64,000 bases of DNA, taken from assembly GCF_016864375.1 (NCBI RefSeq), contig NZ_CP069354.1:1178001-1242000 (forward strand), read 5' to 3'. The notes under the pieces are model-generated. The model saw only the letters and a program-made list of their open reading frames with translations, searched no databases and was not told the origin of the DNA. The stretch is from Microvirga sp. VF16 (lineage in GTDB: Bacteria; Pseudomonadota; Alphaproteobacteria; Rhizobiales; Beijerinckiaceae). Made by a program: the position numbers and the translations under genes. Positions 7,564 through 20,594 of this stretch are shown one piece after another (position 1 is the first letter of the stretch; every line of letters starts with the position of its first letter).

Positions 7564-8008
7564 CGAGAAGCCGTTGCGCATCCTCATCGTCGAGGATGAA
7601 ATCCTGATCGCGCTCGAGCTCGAAAGCCTGCTGCAGGATCTGGGTCATGAGGTTGTCGGGATGGCAACCTCGTCCGAGGAGGCTCTCTCCCTCGGCCAGG
7701 ATATCAAACCCGATCTCGCCTTCGTCGATGTGCACCTTGCCGACGGGCCGACCGGAGTCGACGTGGCGCGCATCCTCGCGGCCCAGCATCAGGTCACCGT
7801 GCTGTTCATGACGGCAAACGCCAAACGGATCCCGGAAGATTTCGCAGGAGCCTGGGGTGTCATCGCAAAGCCTTACACGGAGCGCGGCGTTCGCGAAGCC
7901 TTGAGCTATCTCATGGCTGGTCAGCCCCGCGAGCCTGAGGATGCCCGGACGGTCACATTCGTCCCATTCGACATAGCCTCCCGCGAGCGCAGCTCCCAGA
8001 TCTCCTGA
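7556..8008 (+). CDS. single-domain response regulator, LovR-like (FAT-GUY type)
   Basis: A 150-residue stand-alone receiver. The acidic pocket is IVEDE at residues 11-15, the phosphoacceptor is Asp58 in AFVDVHL, the conserved Thr lies in FMTANAKR and the conserved Lys is Lys105 in VIAKPYT. The segment from FMTAN to KPY has the arrangement of FAT-GUY receivers, which act with HWE/HisKA_2 kinases in the general stress response. There is no output domain; about 30 residues at the C-terminus look unstructured. The start is TTG at 7556, preceded by GAAGGAGA at a good distance and overlapping the kinase stop, so the two are translationally coupled. It probably receives phosphate from, or drains, the partner kinase, as LovR does for LovK (inference). 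Confidence 0.88.
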   Translation: MSSEKPLRILIVEDEILIALELESLLQDLGHEVVGMATSSEEALSLGQDIKPDLAFVDVHLADGPTGVDVARILAAQHQVTVLFMTANAKRIPEDFAGAWGVIAKPYTERGVREALSYLMAGQPREPEDARTVTFVPFDIASRERSSQIS

Positions 8009-8018
8009 CCGCTTCCTG

Positions 8019-10745
8019 CTATTTCTGCGCCTTCAGCCGGTAGAGCGCATCGAGCGCCTCCCGCGGCGTCATCGCGTCGGGATCCATGGCGTCGAGCGCT
8101 TCCCGCAAGGCGTCACGCTTCGGAGCCGGTGCGGGCTCGGCACGAACGGGCACGGCAAAGAGCGGGAGATCGTCGACGAGCGCGCGCTTAGGCGCCTCGC
8201 GATCCGACTTCTCCAGTTCGCTCAGGATGGTTTTCGCCCGCTCGACCACGGGAGCCGGCAGACCGGCAAGGCGCGCTACCTGCAGGCCGTAGGAACGGTC
8301 GGCGGCACCGGGGACGACCTCGTGCAGGAACACCACCTCGCCGTTCCATTCGGTAACCTTCAAGGTCGCGTTGGAAATCCGCTTCATCCGCTCGGCGAGC
8401 GCCGTCAGTTCATGAAAATGCGTGGCGAACAGAGCCCGGCAGCAATTGGCTTCGTGCAGATGCTCGATGGCCGCCCAGGCGATGGAGAGACCGTCGAAGG
8501 TCGCGGTGCCACGGCCGATCTCGTCGAGGATGACCAGCGAGCGGGCAGTCGCCTGATTGAGGATCGCGGCGGTTTCCACCATCTCGACCATGAAGGTCGA
8601 GCGGCCGCGCGCCAGATCGTCGGCGGCGCCGACGCGCGAGAAGAGCCGATCGACGATGCCGATATGGGCCTCTTTCGCCGGAACGTAGGAGCCCATCTGG
8701 GCCAGCACCACGATCAGCGCGTTCTGACGCAGATAGGTGGATTTACCGCCCATGTTCGGGCCGGTGATCAGCAGGATGTGGCCCGCATCTTTTCCTGAGA
8801 GATCCGAATCATTGGCGATGAAGGGAATGCCCTCGCGCTTGAGCGCCGCCTCGACCACCGGATGGCGACCGCCCTTGATGGTAAAGGCGAGATTGGTGTC
8901 GACGACAGGCCGCGTCCAGTCGAGACGCATGGCGAGATCGGCGAGAGACGCGGTCACGTCGATGACCGCGATGGCTTCGGCGGCAGCGGCGATGTCGCTG
9001 GCGAGATCGAGCAGCGCCTGCACCATCTCGTCGAACAACGCGAGTTCGATCTTCAGCGCCCGGTCGGCCGCGGAGGCGATCTTCGATTCGAGCTCGCCGA
9101 GTTCCATGGTCGAAAAGCGCATGGCGCCCGCCATAGTCTGGCGATGGACGAAGGTGTCTTTCCAGGGCTCCTTCAAGAGGTCCTCGCCCACATTCTGCGG
9201 GACCTCCACGAAGTAGCCGATCATGTGGTTGTGCTTCACGCGCAAGGTGCGGCAGCCGGTCTCGGTGGCATAGCGCGCCTGGAGCGCCGCGATGAAGCGG
9301 CGCGAGTCCTGCTGGAGCCCGCGCAGCTCGTCGAGATTGGAATCGAAGCCCGCGCGGATGAAGCCGCCATCGCGCTTGAGCAGCGGCAACTCGTCGGCCA
9401 GGGCGGCCGCCAGCCGGTCCGCCACATCCGTGCGCAGGCCCTGGAGCACCTGCGCGGCCTCAAACAGCTCCTTCGGCAGATCGGGAGCGATTGCGAGCTC
9501 GAGCCCGAGTTCGCGGGCGGCGAAAAGGCCGTCACGCACGCAGGCCAGGTCCCGCGGTCCGCCACGTCCGAGGCTGAGACGCGACAGCGCCCGCGCCAGA
9601 TCGGGCGAGCGCTTGAGGATGCGCCGCAGGCGGTCGCGCAGGTCGTTGTTCTCGACGAGCGTCGTGACGGAATCCTGCCGGTCGCGGATCTGGTCCGGAT
9701 GGGTGAGGGGACCGGCGAGCCGCTCGGCGAGGAGCCGTGCGCCGCCCGGCGTCACCGTGCAGTCGATGGTGGCGAGAAGGCTCCCCGCCCGCTCGCCGGA
9801 CAGGGTGCGGGTCAGTTCGAGATTGGCACGGGTCGCCGCATCGATGGCGAGTGCCGCGGCGGAGGTGTCGCGGGAGGGCGGGTTGAGCGTGGGACGGCTG
9901 TCGATCTGCGTCTTCTCGATGTAGAAGAGCGCGCTGCCCGCCGCCGTGATCTCGGCTGGGCTAAAGGCGCCAAAGGCATCGAGCGTCGCGACCCCGAAAT
10001 AATCCTTCAATCGCCGCTCGGCGGAAGCCGGGTCGAGCCCCTCGCGGGAGAGCGGCGTGATGGAGGCGCGGGTCTCCTGCCAGAAGCCCCGGAGGTCCGG
10101 ATCGTCATGGATCACGTCCGGCACCAGGATCTCGCGCGGCTCGAAGCGGGCGATCTCGGCGGAGAGACCGGTGCCGTCCGTCTCGCTCAGCACGAAATGC
10201 CCTGTGGATATGTCGACGGCGGCAAGGCCATAGGACCAATGCGTGTCGGAGGCGCGGCGGCGGGCGATGGCGAGAAGGTAATTGGCCCAGCCGGGTTCCA
10301 GCAGGCGCTCCTCGGTGATCGTGCCGGGAGTGACAAGACGGACCACGTCGCGGCGCACGACGGATTTGGAACCGCGCTTCTTGGCCTCCGCCGGGTCCTC
10401 GGTCTGCTCGCAGACGGCGACCCGATGGCCGAGACCGATAAGGCGCTGGAGGTAATCGTCCGCCCGCTCCACGGGCACGCCGCACATGGGGATGTCCTGC
10501 CCCTGGTGCTTGCCGCGCTTGGTCAGCACGATGCCGAGCGCCTGGCTCGCGATCTCCGCGTCCTCGAAGAACAATTCGTAGAAGTCGCCCATCCGGTAGA
10601 ACAGCAGGCTGTCCGGATTGGCGGCCTTGATCTCGATATACTGCGCCATCATGGGCGTGACGCGGCTGTCCTGCGGAGGCGTGGGTGCAGGAGCGGGGCT
10701 CGGATCGATGGTCTCGGGAGATTTATAGACAGCTTGGGACGACAT
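8019..10745 (-). CDS. mutS: DNA mismatch repair protein MutS
   Basis: Mismatch recognition ATPase, 908 residues. The mismatch-binding domain near the N-terminus shows [19 protein letters not shown] followed by RMGDFYELF, with the Phe-X-Glu contact residues. Connector, core and clamp domains follow (for example the clamp wording [20 protein letters not shown]). The ATPase domain near residue 660 has Walker [10 protein letters not shown], then [11 protein letters not shown], Walker [12 protein letters not shown] and the helical phrase [11 protein letters not shown]. The C-terminus ends [11 protein letters not shown], the usual MutS tail. It is divergent from maeB across a 149-bp gap. A convergent receiver gene ends 10 bases from its stop. 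Confidence 0.98.
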   Translation of the reverse strand: MSSQAVYKSPETIDPSPAPAPTPPQDSRVTPMMAQYIEIKAANPDSLLFYRMGDFYELFFEDAEIASQALGIVLTKRGKHQGQDIPMCGVPVERADDYLQRLIGLGHRVAVCEQTEDPAEAKKRGSKSVVRRDVVRLVTPGTITEERLLEPGWANYLLAIARRRASDTHWSYGLAAVDISTGHFVLSETDGTGLSAEIARFEPREILVPDVIHDDPDLRGFWQETRASITPLSREGLDPASAERRLKDYFGVATLDAFGAFSPAEITAAGSALFYIEKTQIDSRPTLNPPSRDTSAAALAIDAATRANLELTRTLSGERAGSLLATIDCTVTPGGARLLAERLAGPLTHPDQIRDRQDSVTTLVENNDLRDRLRRILKRSPDLARALSRLSLGRGGPRDLACVRDGLFAARELGLELAIAPDLPKELFEAAQVLQGLRTDVADRLAAALADELPLLKRDGGFIRAGFDSNLDELRGLQQDSRRFIAALQARYATETGCRTLRVKHNHMIGYFVEVPQNVGEDLLKEPWKDTFVHRQTMAGAMRFSTMELGELESKIASAADRALKIELALFDEMVQALLDLASDIAAAAEAIAVIDVTASLADLAMRLDWTRPVVDTNLAFTIKGGRHPVVEAALKREGIPFIANDSDLSGKDAGHILLITGPNMGGKSTYLRQNALIVVLAQMGSYVPAKEAHIGIVDRLFSRVGAADDLARGRSTFMVEMVETAAILNQATARSLVILDEIGRGTATFDGLSIAWAAIEHLHEANCCRALFATHFHELTALAERMKRISNATLKVTEWNGEVVFLHEVVPGAADRSYGLQVARLAGLPAPVVERAKTILSELEKSDREAPKRALVDDLPLFAVPVRAEPAPAPKRDALREALDAMDPDAMTPREALDALYRLKAQK

Positions 10746-10894
10746 CCATCCTGTGTAGCAAAGCCTCGAGACCCTTTCATCCGTGTCATAGGGTCCGAAG
10801 GAAGAATGTGGACAAGTCTTGAGGAGGGCGCCACCTATGCCTTAAGGTCGCATCCCCCTTTGGAAACGCTCCGCATCAAAAGAAACCATATCTC

Positions 10895-13186
<2,292 letters not shown>

Positions 13187-13197
13187 GCCTAATGATC

Positions 13198-13221
13198 GGC
13201 TCCCTCGATAACGAGGGAGCC
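13198..13221 (+). terminator. perfect stem-loop after maeB
   Basis: GGCTCCCTCG (13198-13207), loop ATAA, and CGAGGGAGCC (13212-13221) form a perfect 10-bp stem 12 bases after the maeB stop. There is no following T-run, so it may be a weak intrinsic terminator or a transcript-stabilising hairpin. Confidence 0.55.
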
Positions 13222-13363
13222 GGCTCCGGCCAAGCTTCAGCCTCGGTTCAGATCTACGTCTGTCCAGTCGCTCGGATTTCGGAGGCAGCCCGTTAATCCT
13301 TAAGAGTGGCGCGGGTGCCTCCGGACGGCTAAACATCGTCGACGAGAGTCGAAGGAAAGCAAC

Positions 13364-13981
13364 TTGACCATGGGGCAGCCTAAAACCGTCGTGTTCGATA
13401 TCGGCAACGTTCTGCTGCGATGGGACCCGCGCAATCTCTATCGCCGCATCTTCGACGACGAGGAGCAGATGGAGTGGTTCCTCGCCAATGTCTGCACCCA
13501 TGATTGGAACCTGGAGCAGGATCGAGGGCGCGACTGGGACGAAGCAGTAGCCCTGCTCGTCAAGGATCACCCGACGCACGAGCCGCACATCCGCGCCTTT
13601 CACGAGCGCTGGGACGAAACGGTCTCCGGTGTGTTCGAGGATCATGTGGCCCTGCTGCAGCGCCTGCGTGAGGCGGGCGTGCCGAATTACTGCATCACCA
13701 ATTTCTCTGGCCCGAAACTCGTTCTGTCGCAGCAGCGTTTTCCGTTCTTGGCCGGCTTCGACGGCATCATCGTGTCCGGCGACGAGCGCCTGCTCAAGCC
13801 CGATCCGGCGATCTACCACCTCCTGCTCGACCGCTATGGGCTGAAGGCGGAGGACTGCGTGTTCATCGACGATTCCAAGGCCAACGTGGAGGCGGCCCGT
13901 GCCGTCGGCATGCACGCGGTCCATTGCGCCGAGCCGATCGATTTGGCGGCGGAACTGCGCGAGTATGGCTTTCCGGTTTAG
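13364..13981 (+). CDS. HAD-superfamily hydrolase (subclass IA, YihX-like)
   Basis: A 205-residue haloacid-dehalogenase-fold phosphatase. Motif I is VVFDIGNVLLRWD with the nucleophile Asp at residue 12, motif II is the Thr in YCITNFS, motif III is the Lys in RLLKPDPAIYHLL, and motif IV is VFIDDSKANVEAA. The cap between motifs I and II is helical, as in subclass IA. The phrase DIGNVLLRWDPRNLYRRIF resembles the YihX/alpha-D-glucose-1-phosphate phosphatase branch, but the substrate cannot be assigned. The start is TTG at 13364 with GGAAAG just before it; ATG at 13370 is an alternative two codons later. No operon partner is apparent. Confidence 0.87.
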   Translation: MTMGQPKTVVFDIGNVLLRWDPRNLYRRIFDDEEQMEWFLANVCTHDWNLEQDRGRDWDEAVALLVKDHPTHEPHIRAFHERWDETVSGVFEDHVALLQRLREAGVPNYCITNFSGPKLVLSQQRFPFLAGFDGIIVSGDERLLKPDPAIYHLLLDRYGLKAEDCVFIDDSKANVEAARAVGMHAVHCAEPIDLAAELREYGFPV

Positions 13982-13982
13982 T

Positions 13983-14083
13983 GCCATCCCCGGCGGCCAC
14001 AGGCCGGGAAGGGGATCCACTCTCACATTGCGGGTGACAATGGATTCCCTTCCCCACCGCTGCGCTCCGGCCGGGAATGACAA
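13983..14083. repeat. pair of short palindromic repeats between HAD gene and hrpB
   Basis: CCATCCCCGGCGG...GGGAAGGGGATCC at 13983-14018 and its inverse-type copy GGATTCCCTTCCCC...CCGGGAATGACA at 14042-14083. These belong to the same broad family of GC-rich palindromes seen throughout the window. An apparent upstream extension of hrpB to ATG 14077 begins inside this element, which is one reason to prefer the hrpB start at 14137. Confidence 0.65.
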
Positions 14084-14136
14084 TGTGGAAAGCGCAGTGC
14101 ACTTGCTCTCTCCGCCTGCTTGAGCCATCAGGCGGC

Positions 14137-16602
14137 ATGCGGGTTTTCGACACCTCTCTTCCCATCGACGCCGTCCTTGACGATCTGACGGCGAGCCTTC
14201 GCGTGCGCTCCAACGCCGTGCTGGTTGCCCCTCCGGGTGCGGGCAAGACCACGCGTGTGCCGTTGGTGCTGCTCGACGAGCCCTGGGTCAATGGCGGAAA
14301 GATCATTGTGCTGGAACCACGGCGTCTGGCGGCGCGGGCGGCGGCGGCGCGCATGGCGCAGACGCTGGGCGAGGCGGTAGGAGACACCGTGGGCCTGCGT
14401 GTCCGCCTAGGCTCGAAGATCAGCCGCAAGACGCGGATCGAGGTGGTGACCGAGGGCGTCTTCGCGCGCATGATCCTGGACGATCCGTCGCTCGACGGTG
14501 TCGCGGCCGTTCTCTTCGACGAGTTTCACGAACGCTCCCTCGATGCGGATCTCGGCCTCGCCCTGGCGCTCGATGCACAGGCGGGACTGCGGGAGGATCT
14601 GCGCCTCCTCGTCATGTCCGCGACGCTCGATGGCGCACGCGTCGCCAAGCTGTTGAGCGAAGCACCGGTCATCGAATCCGAGGGCCGCGCCTATCCGGTC
14701 GAGACCCGCTATCTCGGGCGCGACCCCAACAGGCGCATCGAGGAACAGGTGGCGGATGCGGTTACGCGCGGCTTGAGGGCGGAAAGCGGCTCCATTCTCG
14801 TCTTCCTTCCGGGACAGGGTGAAATCCGCCGGGTCGAGACGATGCTACGCGAGCGCGTCAGCGATCCTGCAGTCGATATCGCGCCGCTCTATGGTGCGCT
14901 GGAGCGGGGCGAACAGGATCTCGCGGTGAGTCCTGCGAAACCCGGACGTCGCAAGGTGGTGCTCGCCACCTCCATCGCCGAAACCTCGCTCACCATCGAG
15001 GGCGTGCGCGTCGTCATCGATTCAGGGCTTTCCCGTGTGCCTGTCTATGAGCCGAATATCGGTCTCACGCGTCTCGAAACGGTGCGGGTCTCCCGCGCCG
15101 CTGCCGATCAGCGCCGGGGCCGTGCAGGCAGAACGGAGCCGGGCGTGTGCTATCGCCTCTGGGAAGAGGCCGCAACCGGCGCGCTCGAACCCTTCGCCCG
15201 CCCTGAAATTCTCTCGGCCGATCTCGCGCCCCTGCTGCTCGATTGCGCCGCCTGGGGCGTTACCGATCCGGCCTCGCTCGCCTTCCTCGATCCGCCGCCT
15301 GCACCGGCCCTGAAGGAGGCGCGGGCGCTGTTGCAGCAGCTCGGCGCCCTCGATGGCGAGGGACGCATCACGGATGTGGGCCGCCGCCTGCGCGATCTCC
15401 CCCTCCCGCCGCGTCTCGCGCGGATAGTGATGGTTGCGGGAGAGAGCGGACAGGCGCGCGATGCGGCGGACCTTGCGGCTGTTCTCGTCGAGCGCGGTCT
15501 GGGCGGCGACGCGGTCGATCTCGCCGAGCGCGTCGAGCGCTTCCGCCGTGATCGGTCTGGCCGGGCGCAGGATATGCGGCGCATGGCGGAAGGATGGGCC
15601 AAGGGCGGTGCCCGCGCATCCACCAGCGAGCCATATTCCATCGGCGCGCTGCTGACGCTGGCCTACCCCGACAGGCTCGCCAAGGCGCGCGGCAAGACAG
15701 GCGAATATCTCATGGCCAATGGGCGCGGCGCCGTGCTCGAAGCGCATGAAAGGCTGGCGAAGGAGCCTTATCTCGCCATCGCCGAGATCGCGGGCGGTGC
15801 CGCCTCGGCACGGATTCTGGCTGCGGCCTCCATATCGCCGGATGAGATCGAAGGCCTGTTCGGTGAGACAATCGAGCAGCGCGACGAGATTGCCTTCGAC
15901 CGTCAGGCAAAGGCGCTGCGCGCGCGTGGCGTGCGCCGCCTCGGCGCTTTGCTCCTGAACGAGCGTCCCTTGAAAGTCCCGGCCACTGAAGAGGCGGCAC
16001 GGGCACTTGCCGAAGGTCTTGTGTCATTGGGGCTCGATGCCTTGCCGTGGTCGAAGGCGCTGGCGCAATGGCGCGAGCGTGTGATGTTTCTTCGCAAAGC
16101 CGAGGGCGATGAATGGCCGGACCTGTCCGACGAGGCGTTGAGCCGGACGGCGGAAGAATGGCTCGCGCCACATCTCGTCGGCAGGAGCGGCCTCAACGAC
16201 ATCGGAGCTGACCTCCTGAGCGAGGCGCTGCGCAGCCTTCTGCCCTGGAACCTGCAGCGCCGTCTCGATGCCGAGGCGCCGACCCATATCGAGGTACCGA
16301 CGGGCTCTCAGATCCCGATCGATTACGGAGCGGAGGAGGGACCTGTCCTGGCTGTGCGGGTGCAGGAACTGTTCGGTCTCGACAGGCATCCCACCATCGC
16401 GGCCGGGCGTGTGCCGCTCATCCTGCATCTGCTCTCGCCGGCGCAGCGTCCGATCCAGATCACCCGCGACCTGCCGGGCTTCTGGCGCGGTTCCTGGGCG
16501 GCGGTGCGGGCCGACATGCGGGGGCAGTATCCGAAACATCCCTGGCCGGAGGATCCGCTCACCGCGCCGCCGACACGGCGCGCCAAGCCGCGCGGGACAT
16601 AG
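14137..16602 (+). CDS. hrpB: DExH-box ATP-dependent helicase HrpB
   Basis: A DEAH/RHA-type helicase of unknown physiological substrate, 821 residues from this start. Motif I is APPGAGKTT, motif II DEFHERS, motif III SATLD, and motif VI QRRGRAGR. The HrpB-specific features are the helicase-associated region after residue 400 and the conserved C-terminal domain, with phrases such as LPWNLQRRLD, PTHIEVPTGSQIPIDY, and at the end FWRGSWAAVRADMRGQYPKH. The start MRVFDTSLPID at 14137 was preferred because family similarity begins there and the earlier in-frame ATG at 14077 lies in a palindromic repeat. The gene is monocistronic in appearance. Confidence 0.95.
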   Translation: MRVFDTSLPIDAVLDDLTASLRVRSNAVLVAPPGAGKTTRVPLVLLDEPWVNGGKIIVLEPRRLAARAAAARMAQTLGEAVGDTVGLRVRLGSKISRKTRIEVVTEGVFARMILDDPSLDGVAAVLFDEFHERSLDADLGLALALDAQAGLREDLRLLVMSATLDGARVAKLLSEAPVIESEGRAYPVETRYLGRDPNRRIEEQVADAVTRGLRAESGSILVFLPGQGEIRRVETMLRERVSDPAVDIAPLYGALERGEQDLAVSPAKPGRRKVVLATSIAETSLTIEGVRVVIDSGLSRVPVYEPNIGLTRLETVRVSRAAADQRRGRAGRTEPGVCYRLWEEAATGALEPFARPEILSADLAPLLLDCAAWGVTDPASLAFLDPPPAPALKEARALLQQLGALDGEGRITDVGRRLRDLPLPPRLARIVMVAGESGQARDAADLAAVLVERGLGGDAVDLAERVERFRRDRSGRAQDMRRMAEGWAKGGARASTSEPYSIGALLTLAYPDRLAKARGKTGEYLMANGRGAVLEAHERLAKEPYLAIAEIAGGAASARILAAASISPDEIEGLFGETIEQRDEIAFDRQAKALRARGVRRLGALLLNERPLKVPATEEAARALAEGLVSLGLDALPWSKALAQWRERVMFLRKAEGDEWPDLSDEALSRTAEEWLAPHLVGRSGLNDIGADLLSEALRSLLPWNLQRRLDAEAPTHIEVPTGSQIPIDYGAEEGPVLAVRVQELFGLDRHPTIAAGRVPLILHLLSPAQRPIQITRDLPGFWRGSWAAVRADMRGQYPKHPWPEDPLTAPPTRRAKPRGT

Positions 16603-16630
16603 GCTCAAGCCGTGCGGATGATACGATGCT

Positions 16631-17137
16631 CTATGCCGGCCCGGCAGTATCGAATCCGGCATGGTACGCCACCTCGCCCTCGGGCTCGCTACCGGTGAAA
16701 CTCAGCCGCTGGAAGTATTCAGGCGGCACCTCACCGTAGCGCAGCTTGGGATCACTGACGAAGCCGAAGCGTCGATAATAGGCAGGGTCGCCCAGTAGCA
16801 CGCAGCCTTCCGCACCCAGGGCCTTGAGGCGCTCCAGCCCCTCTCGAATAAGTGTCTGGCCGATCCCGCGTCGCTGTTCCGCAGGCTCGACCGAAACGGG
16901 TCCCAACCCGAACCAGCGACCTGCCTCACCATTGATCGTTACAGGCGAGAATGCCACGTGGCCGACGATCCGGCCCTGCGTCTCGGCGACGAGGGAGAGC
17001 GTCAATGCGCCCGCATCCCGCAACGCATCGACGATGGCAGCCTCGGTGCCGCTGCTGTGGGGCGCGCCCTCGAACGCTGCTGCAGTGAGCGCTCGGATCG
17101 CGGGAGCATCCTCGGCCATCTCGGGACGGACGATCAT
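16631..17137 (-). CDS. GNAT family N-acetyltransferase (YhbS-like)
   Basis: 168 residues forming one GNAT domain. The acetyl-CoA binding segment is EQRRGIGQTLIREGLERLKALGAEGCVLLGD, containing the R/Q-X-X-G-X-G/A signature as RRGIGQ. The adjacent phrase LGDPAYYRRFGFVSD is typical of the YhbS/predicted-acetyltransferase group, as is GLGPVSVEPAEQRRG. The acceptor substrate is not deducible. It is followed after 7 bases by mgsA on the upstream side of the same strand, so mgsA and this gene probably form a short operon reading DUF1194, mgsA, GNAT. Confidence 0.87.
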   Translation of the reverse strand: MIVRPEMAEDAPAIRALTAAAFEGAPHSSGTEAAIVDALRDAGALTLSLVAETQGRIVGHVAFSPVTINGEAGRWFGLGPVSVEPAEQRRGIGQTLIREGLERLKALGAEGCVLLGDPAYYRRFGFVSDPKLRYGEVPPEYFQRLSFTGSEPEGEVAYHAGFDTAGPA

Positions 17138-17144
17138 GGGAAGC

Positions 17145-17522
17145 CTAATCCCTGAACGACTCGATCAGCCGTTCGGCCGTCGCGGGATTGAGCGCCATCG
17201 GGATGTTGTAGACGAGGGCGAGGCGCATCAAGGCCTTCACGTCCACGTCATGCGGATGAGGCGAGAGCGGATCGACGAAGAAGAAGAGCGCGTCGATCTT
17301 TCCTTCCGCGATCATCGCGCCGATCTGCTGATCGCCGCCGAGCGGGCCGCTTTTCAACCGTGTGACCGACAGGGACGGGCAGCGCTCCATCACGCGCCCG
17401 CCGGTCGTGCCAGTGGCGAAGAGAGCGAAAGGGCGGAGGTCGTTTTCATACTTGGCCACGAACTCGGCCATGTCGTCCTTCTTGGCGTCGTGGGCCACGA
17501 GCGCCAACGTCATTTGCTTCAT
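17145..17522 (-). CDS. mgsA: methylglyoxal synthase
   Basis: Converts dihydroxyacetone phosphate to methylglyoxal and phosphate, a bypass of lower glycolysis used when phosphate is limiting or sugar phosphates accumulate. The 125 residues match the family. Phosphate-binding and catalytic elements are [21 protein letters not shown], the catalytic Asp64 in [11 protein letters not shown] and His91 in [11 protein letters not shown], followed by NIPMALN. It lies between a GNAT gene and a DUF1194 gene on the same strand with gaps of 7 and 12 bases. Confidence 0.96.
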   Translation of the reverse strand: MKQMTLALVAHDAKKDDMAEFVAKYENDLRPFALFATGTTGGRVMERCPSLSVTRLKSGPLGGDQQIGAMIAEGKIDALFFFVDPLSPHPHDVDVKALMRLALVYNIPMALNPATAERLIESFRD

Positions 17523-17534
17523 GGGAGAGACAGC

Positions 17535-18338
17535 TCAATTGCTCCAGCGATCACGCCACTGCATCTCGCCGGCCATGCAGTTGGTGCGCGGAGTGGTCTG
17601 AATGCGGTTGAACAGGGACTCTTGAGGCATCAGGTTGGCGACTTCGAGCAGGATCTTGGTCTTGATCGCCTCGATGAACTGGTCGCGTTCGCGGACCGGT
17701 ACCGTGAACGCGCCCTGGCCGCCGATGACGCAATCCTTGTAATAGATGTCGAGGTCCGGGATGTCGAGATAGCCGGGCTGGCGCAGCATGATCGGCAGAC
17801 CGTTGATCGTGATGCCCTTGGCGAGCGCTGCATCGCGGGCTTCGATCACGAGCCGTCCCTGGTTGTTGGGGCCGTCGCCCGAGACGTCGATGACCCGCCT
17901 CGTCGGACTGACGCTGCTTTCATCGAGGAGCTTTACGCTGAAATCGATGGCGCTGGAAATCGAGGTTCGCTGCGCACGGCGTAAAGGGGTTGAGGCGATC
18001 TTGTCCGCGAAGGCCATCAGGCTCTCAGAATTGTCGAGAACGGTCCAGGGAACGATCACCTTCTGGTCCGGTGAGCCGGCCCATTCCATGTAGGTCACGG
18101 CAATCTTGCCCAGCATCCCGCCGCGGATGGCGTCGTGGACGAGCTTGGAGCGGAAGGCCTGGGCGAAGCCCTCCCGCTGCAGGGCCTGCTCGTCCGTGTC
18201 CATGGAGAAGGAGATATCGACGGCGACGACAAGGGCGAGGTCGACCTCCGTCTCGCTCTGGGCCTGGGCCGGCAGGGCCAGAATCCCCCAGAGACAAGCC
18301 AGCACTGCGGCAAGGCGGGTGAAGCCGGAACGAACCAT
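17535..18338 (-). CDS. secreted DUF1194 protein with von Willebrand A-like fold
   Basis: 267 residues beginning with a signal peptide (about residues 1-27; hydrophobic LAAVLACLWGILALPAQAQS). The mature part opens with EVDLALVVAVDISFSMD: residues 41-45 (DISFS) are the D-X-S-X-S metal-binding motif of vWA domains, and later VIDVSGDGPNNQG supplies a second conserved loop. DUF1194 proteins are periplasmic in location and of unknown function. The phrase YYKDCVIGGQGAFTVPV and the C-terminal METs and cysteines match the family. It heads a tight same-strand group with mgsA and the GNAT gene. A ligand or role cannot be assigned. Confidence 0.85.
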   Translation of the reverse strand: MVRSGFTRLAAVLACLWGILALPAQAQSETEVDLALVVAVDISFSMDTDEQALQREGFAQAFRSKLVHDAIRGGMLGKIAVTYMEWAGSPDQKVIVPWTVLDNSESLMAFADKIASTPLRRAQRTSISSAIDFSVKLLDESSVSPTRRVIDVSGDGPNNQGRLVIEARDAALAKGITINGLPIMLRQPGYLDIPDLDIYYKDCVIGGQGAFTVPVRERDQFIEAIKTKILLEVANLMPQESLFNRIQTTPRTNCMAGEMQWRDRWSN

Positions 18339-18423
18339 CGGTATCTCCTTTTCGGGAGCCGGATTGGTTTTTTAAGTGTGCCAGCTTCTGAAACTAAGGC
18401 AAGGCCACGCCAAGACCAGGGCC

Positions 18424-19050
18424 CTACGGGCGCTTGCGCTCCACGAGATCGAGCGCCGCCAGGAAGGCGCCGTCGGCGTCCAGATGCGTCGTATCGAGGG
18501 TCATGGCATCGGCCGCAGCCTTGAGCGGGGCCGTGCTGCGGTTCATGTCGCGCTCGTCGCGGCGGCGGATATCCACAAGGATGGTCTCGTATTCCGCCTG
18601 CTCGCCCCGGCTCAGCAGCTCCCGGTGGCGCCGCCGCGCCCGCTCCTCGGGGGCGGCGGTGATGAAGAGCTTCACCTCCGCATCGGGGCAGACCACCGTT
18701 CCGATATCCCGCCCGTCGAGCACGGCGCCCGGCTCCTGGGCCCCGAACTGGCGCTGGAAGGCGAGAAGGGCATCGCGGACAGGCTGATAGGCGGACACGA
18801 CCGAGGCGGCCTCACCCATGGCGGCGCCGCGCAGGCGGGAATCGTCCTCCAGGTGGGAAACGTCCAGGTTCTGCGCCACTTCCGCCGCGGCGTCTCGGTC
18901 GGTGAGCGGAATGTCCCGATCCATGAGCACGCGGGCGACCGCCCGGTAGAGCAAGCCGGTATCGAGATGGGCGAAGCCGTAATGGTCGGCGAGGCGCTTG
19001 CCCAGGGTACCCTTGCCCGAGGCGGCGGGGCCGTCGATGGCGATGATCAT
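18424..19050 (-). CDS. cmk: cytidylate kinase
   Basis: Phosphorylates CMP and dCMP to the diphosphates. The 208 residues carry the P-loop GPAASGKG at 7-14, the substrate segment FAHLDTGLLYRAVA, the conserved VLDGRDIGTVVCPDA and the lid-region phrase ARRRHRELLSRG, and RDERDMNRSTAPLK near the end. It follows aroA with an 8-base gap, the common alphaproteobacterial arrangement. The rpsA gene, which usually follows cmk, is absent here; the next gene on this strand is the DUF1194 gene. Confidence 0.97.
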   Translation of the reverse strand: MIIAIDGPAASGKGTLGKRLADHYGFAHLDTGLLYRAVARVLMDRDIPLTDRDAAAEVAQNLDVSHLEDDSRLRGAAMGEAASVVSAYQPVRDALLAFQRQFGAQEPGAVLDGRDIGTVVCPDAEVKLFITAAPEERARRRHRELLSRGEQAEYETILVDIRRRDERDMNRSTAPLKAAADAMTLDTTHLDADGAFLAALDLVERKRP

Positions 19051-19058
19051 GGGGCGGC

Positions 19059-20441
<1,383 letters not shown>

Positions 20442-20594
20442 TTATCCGGGCGGGCTCCTAACACGGGGTTTTGCCGCCGTCACGCGCAAGCTGGCTCAGG
20501 GCTCCGACGCCTCTTGCAATTTCCTATTTGACAAGCCATTCCCTCACGACTAACGGAGCGTTCCCAACCATTCACTTCCTAAAGGCAATCACCC

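Noticed and set aside
14077..14136. Upstream start of hrpB
   Set aside because: The ATG at 14077 lies in a palindromic repeat and adds residues unlike HrpB; ATG 14137 begins the family sequence.
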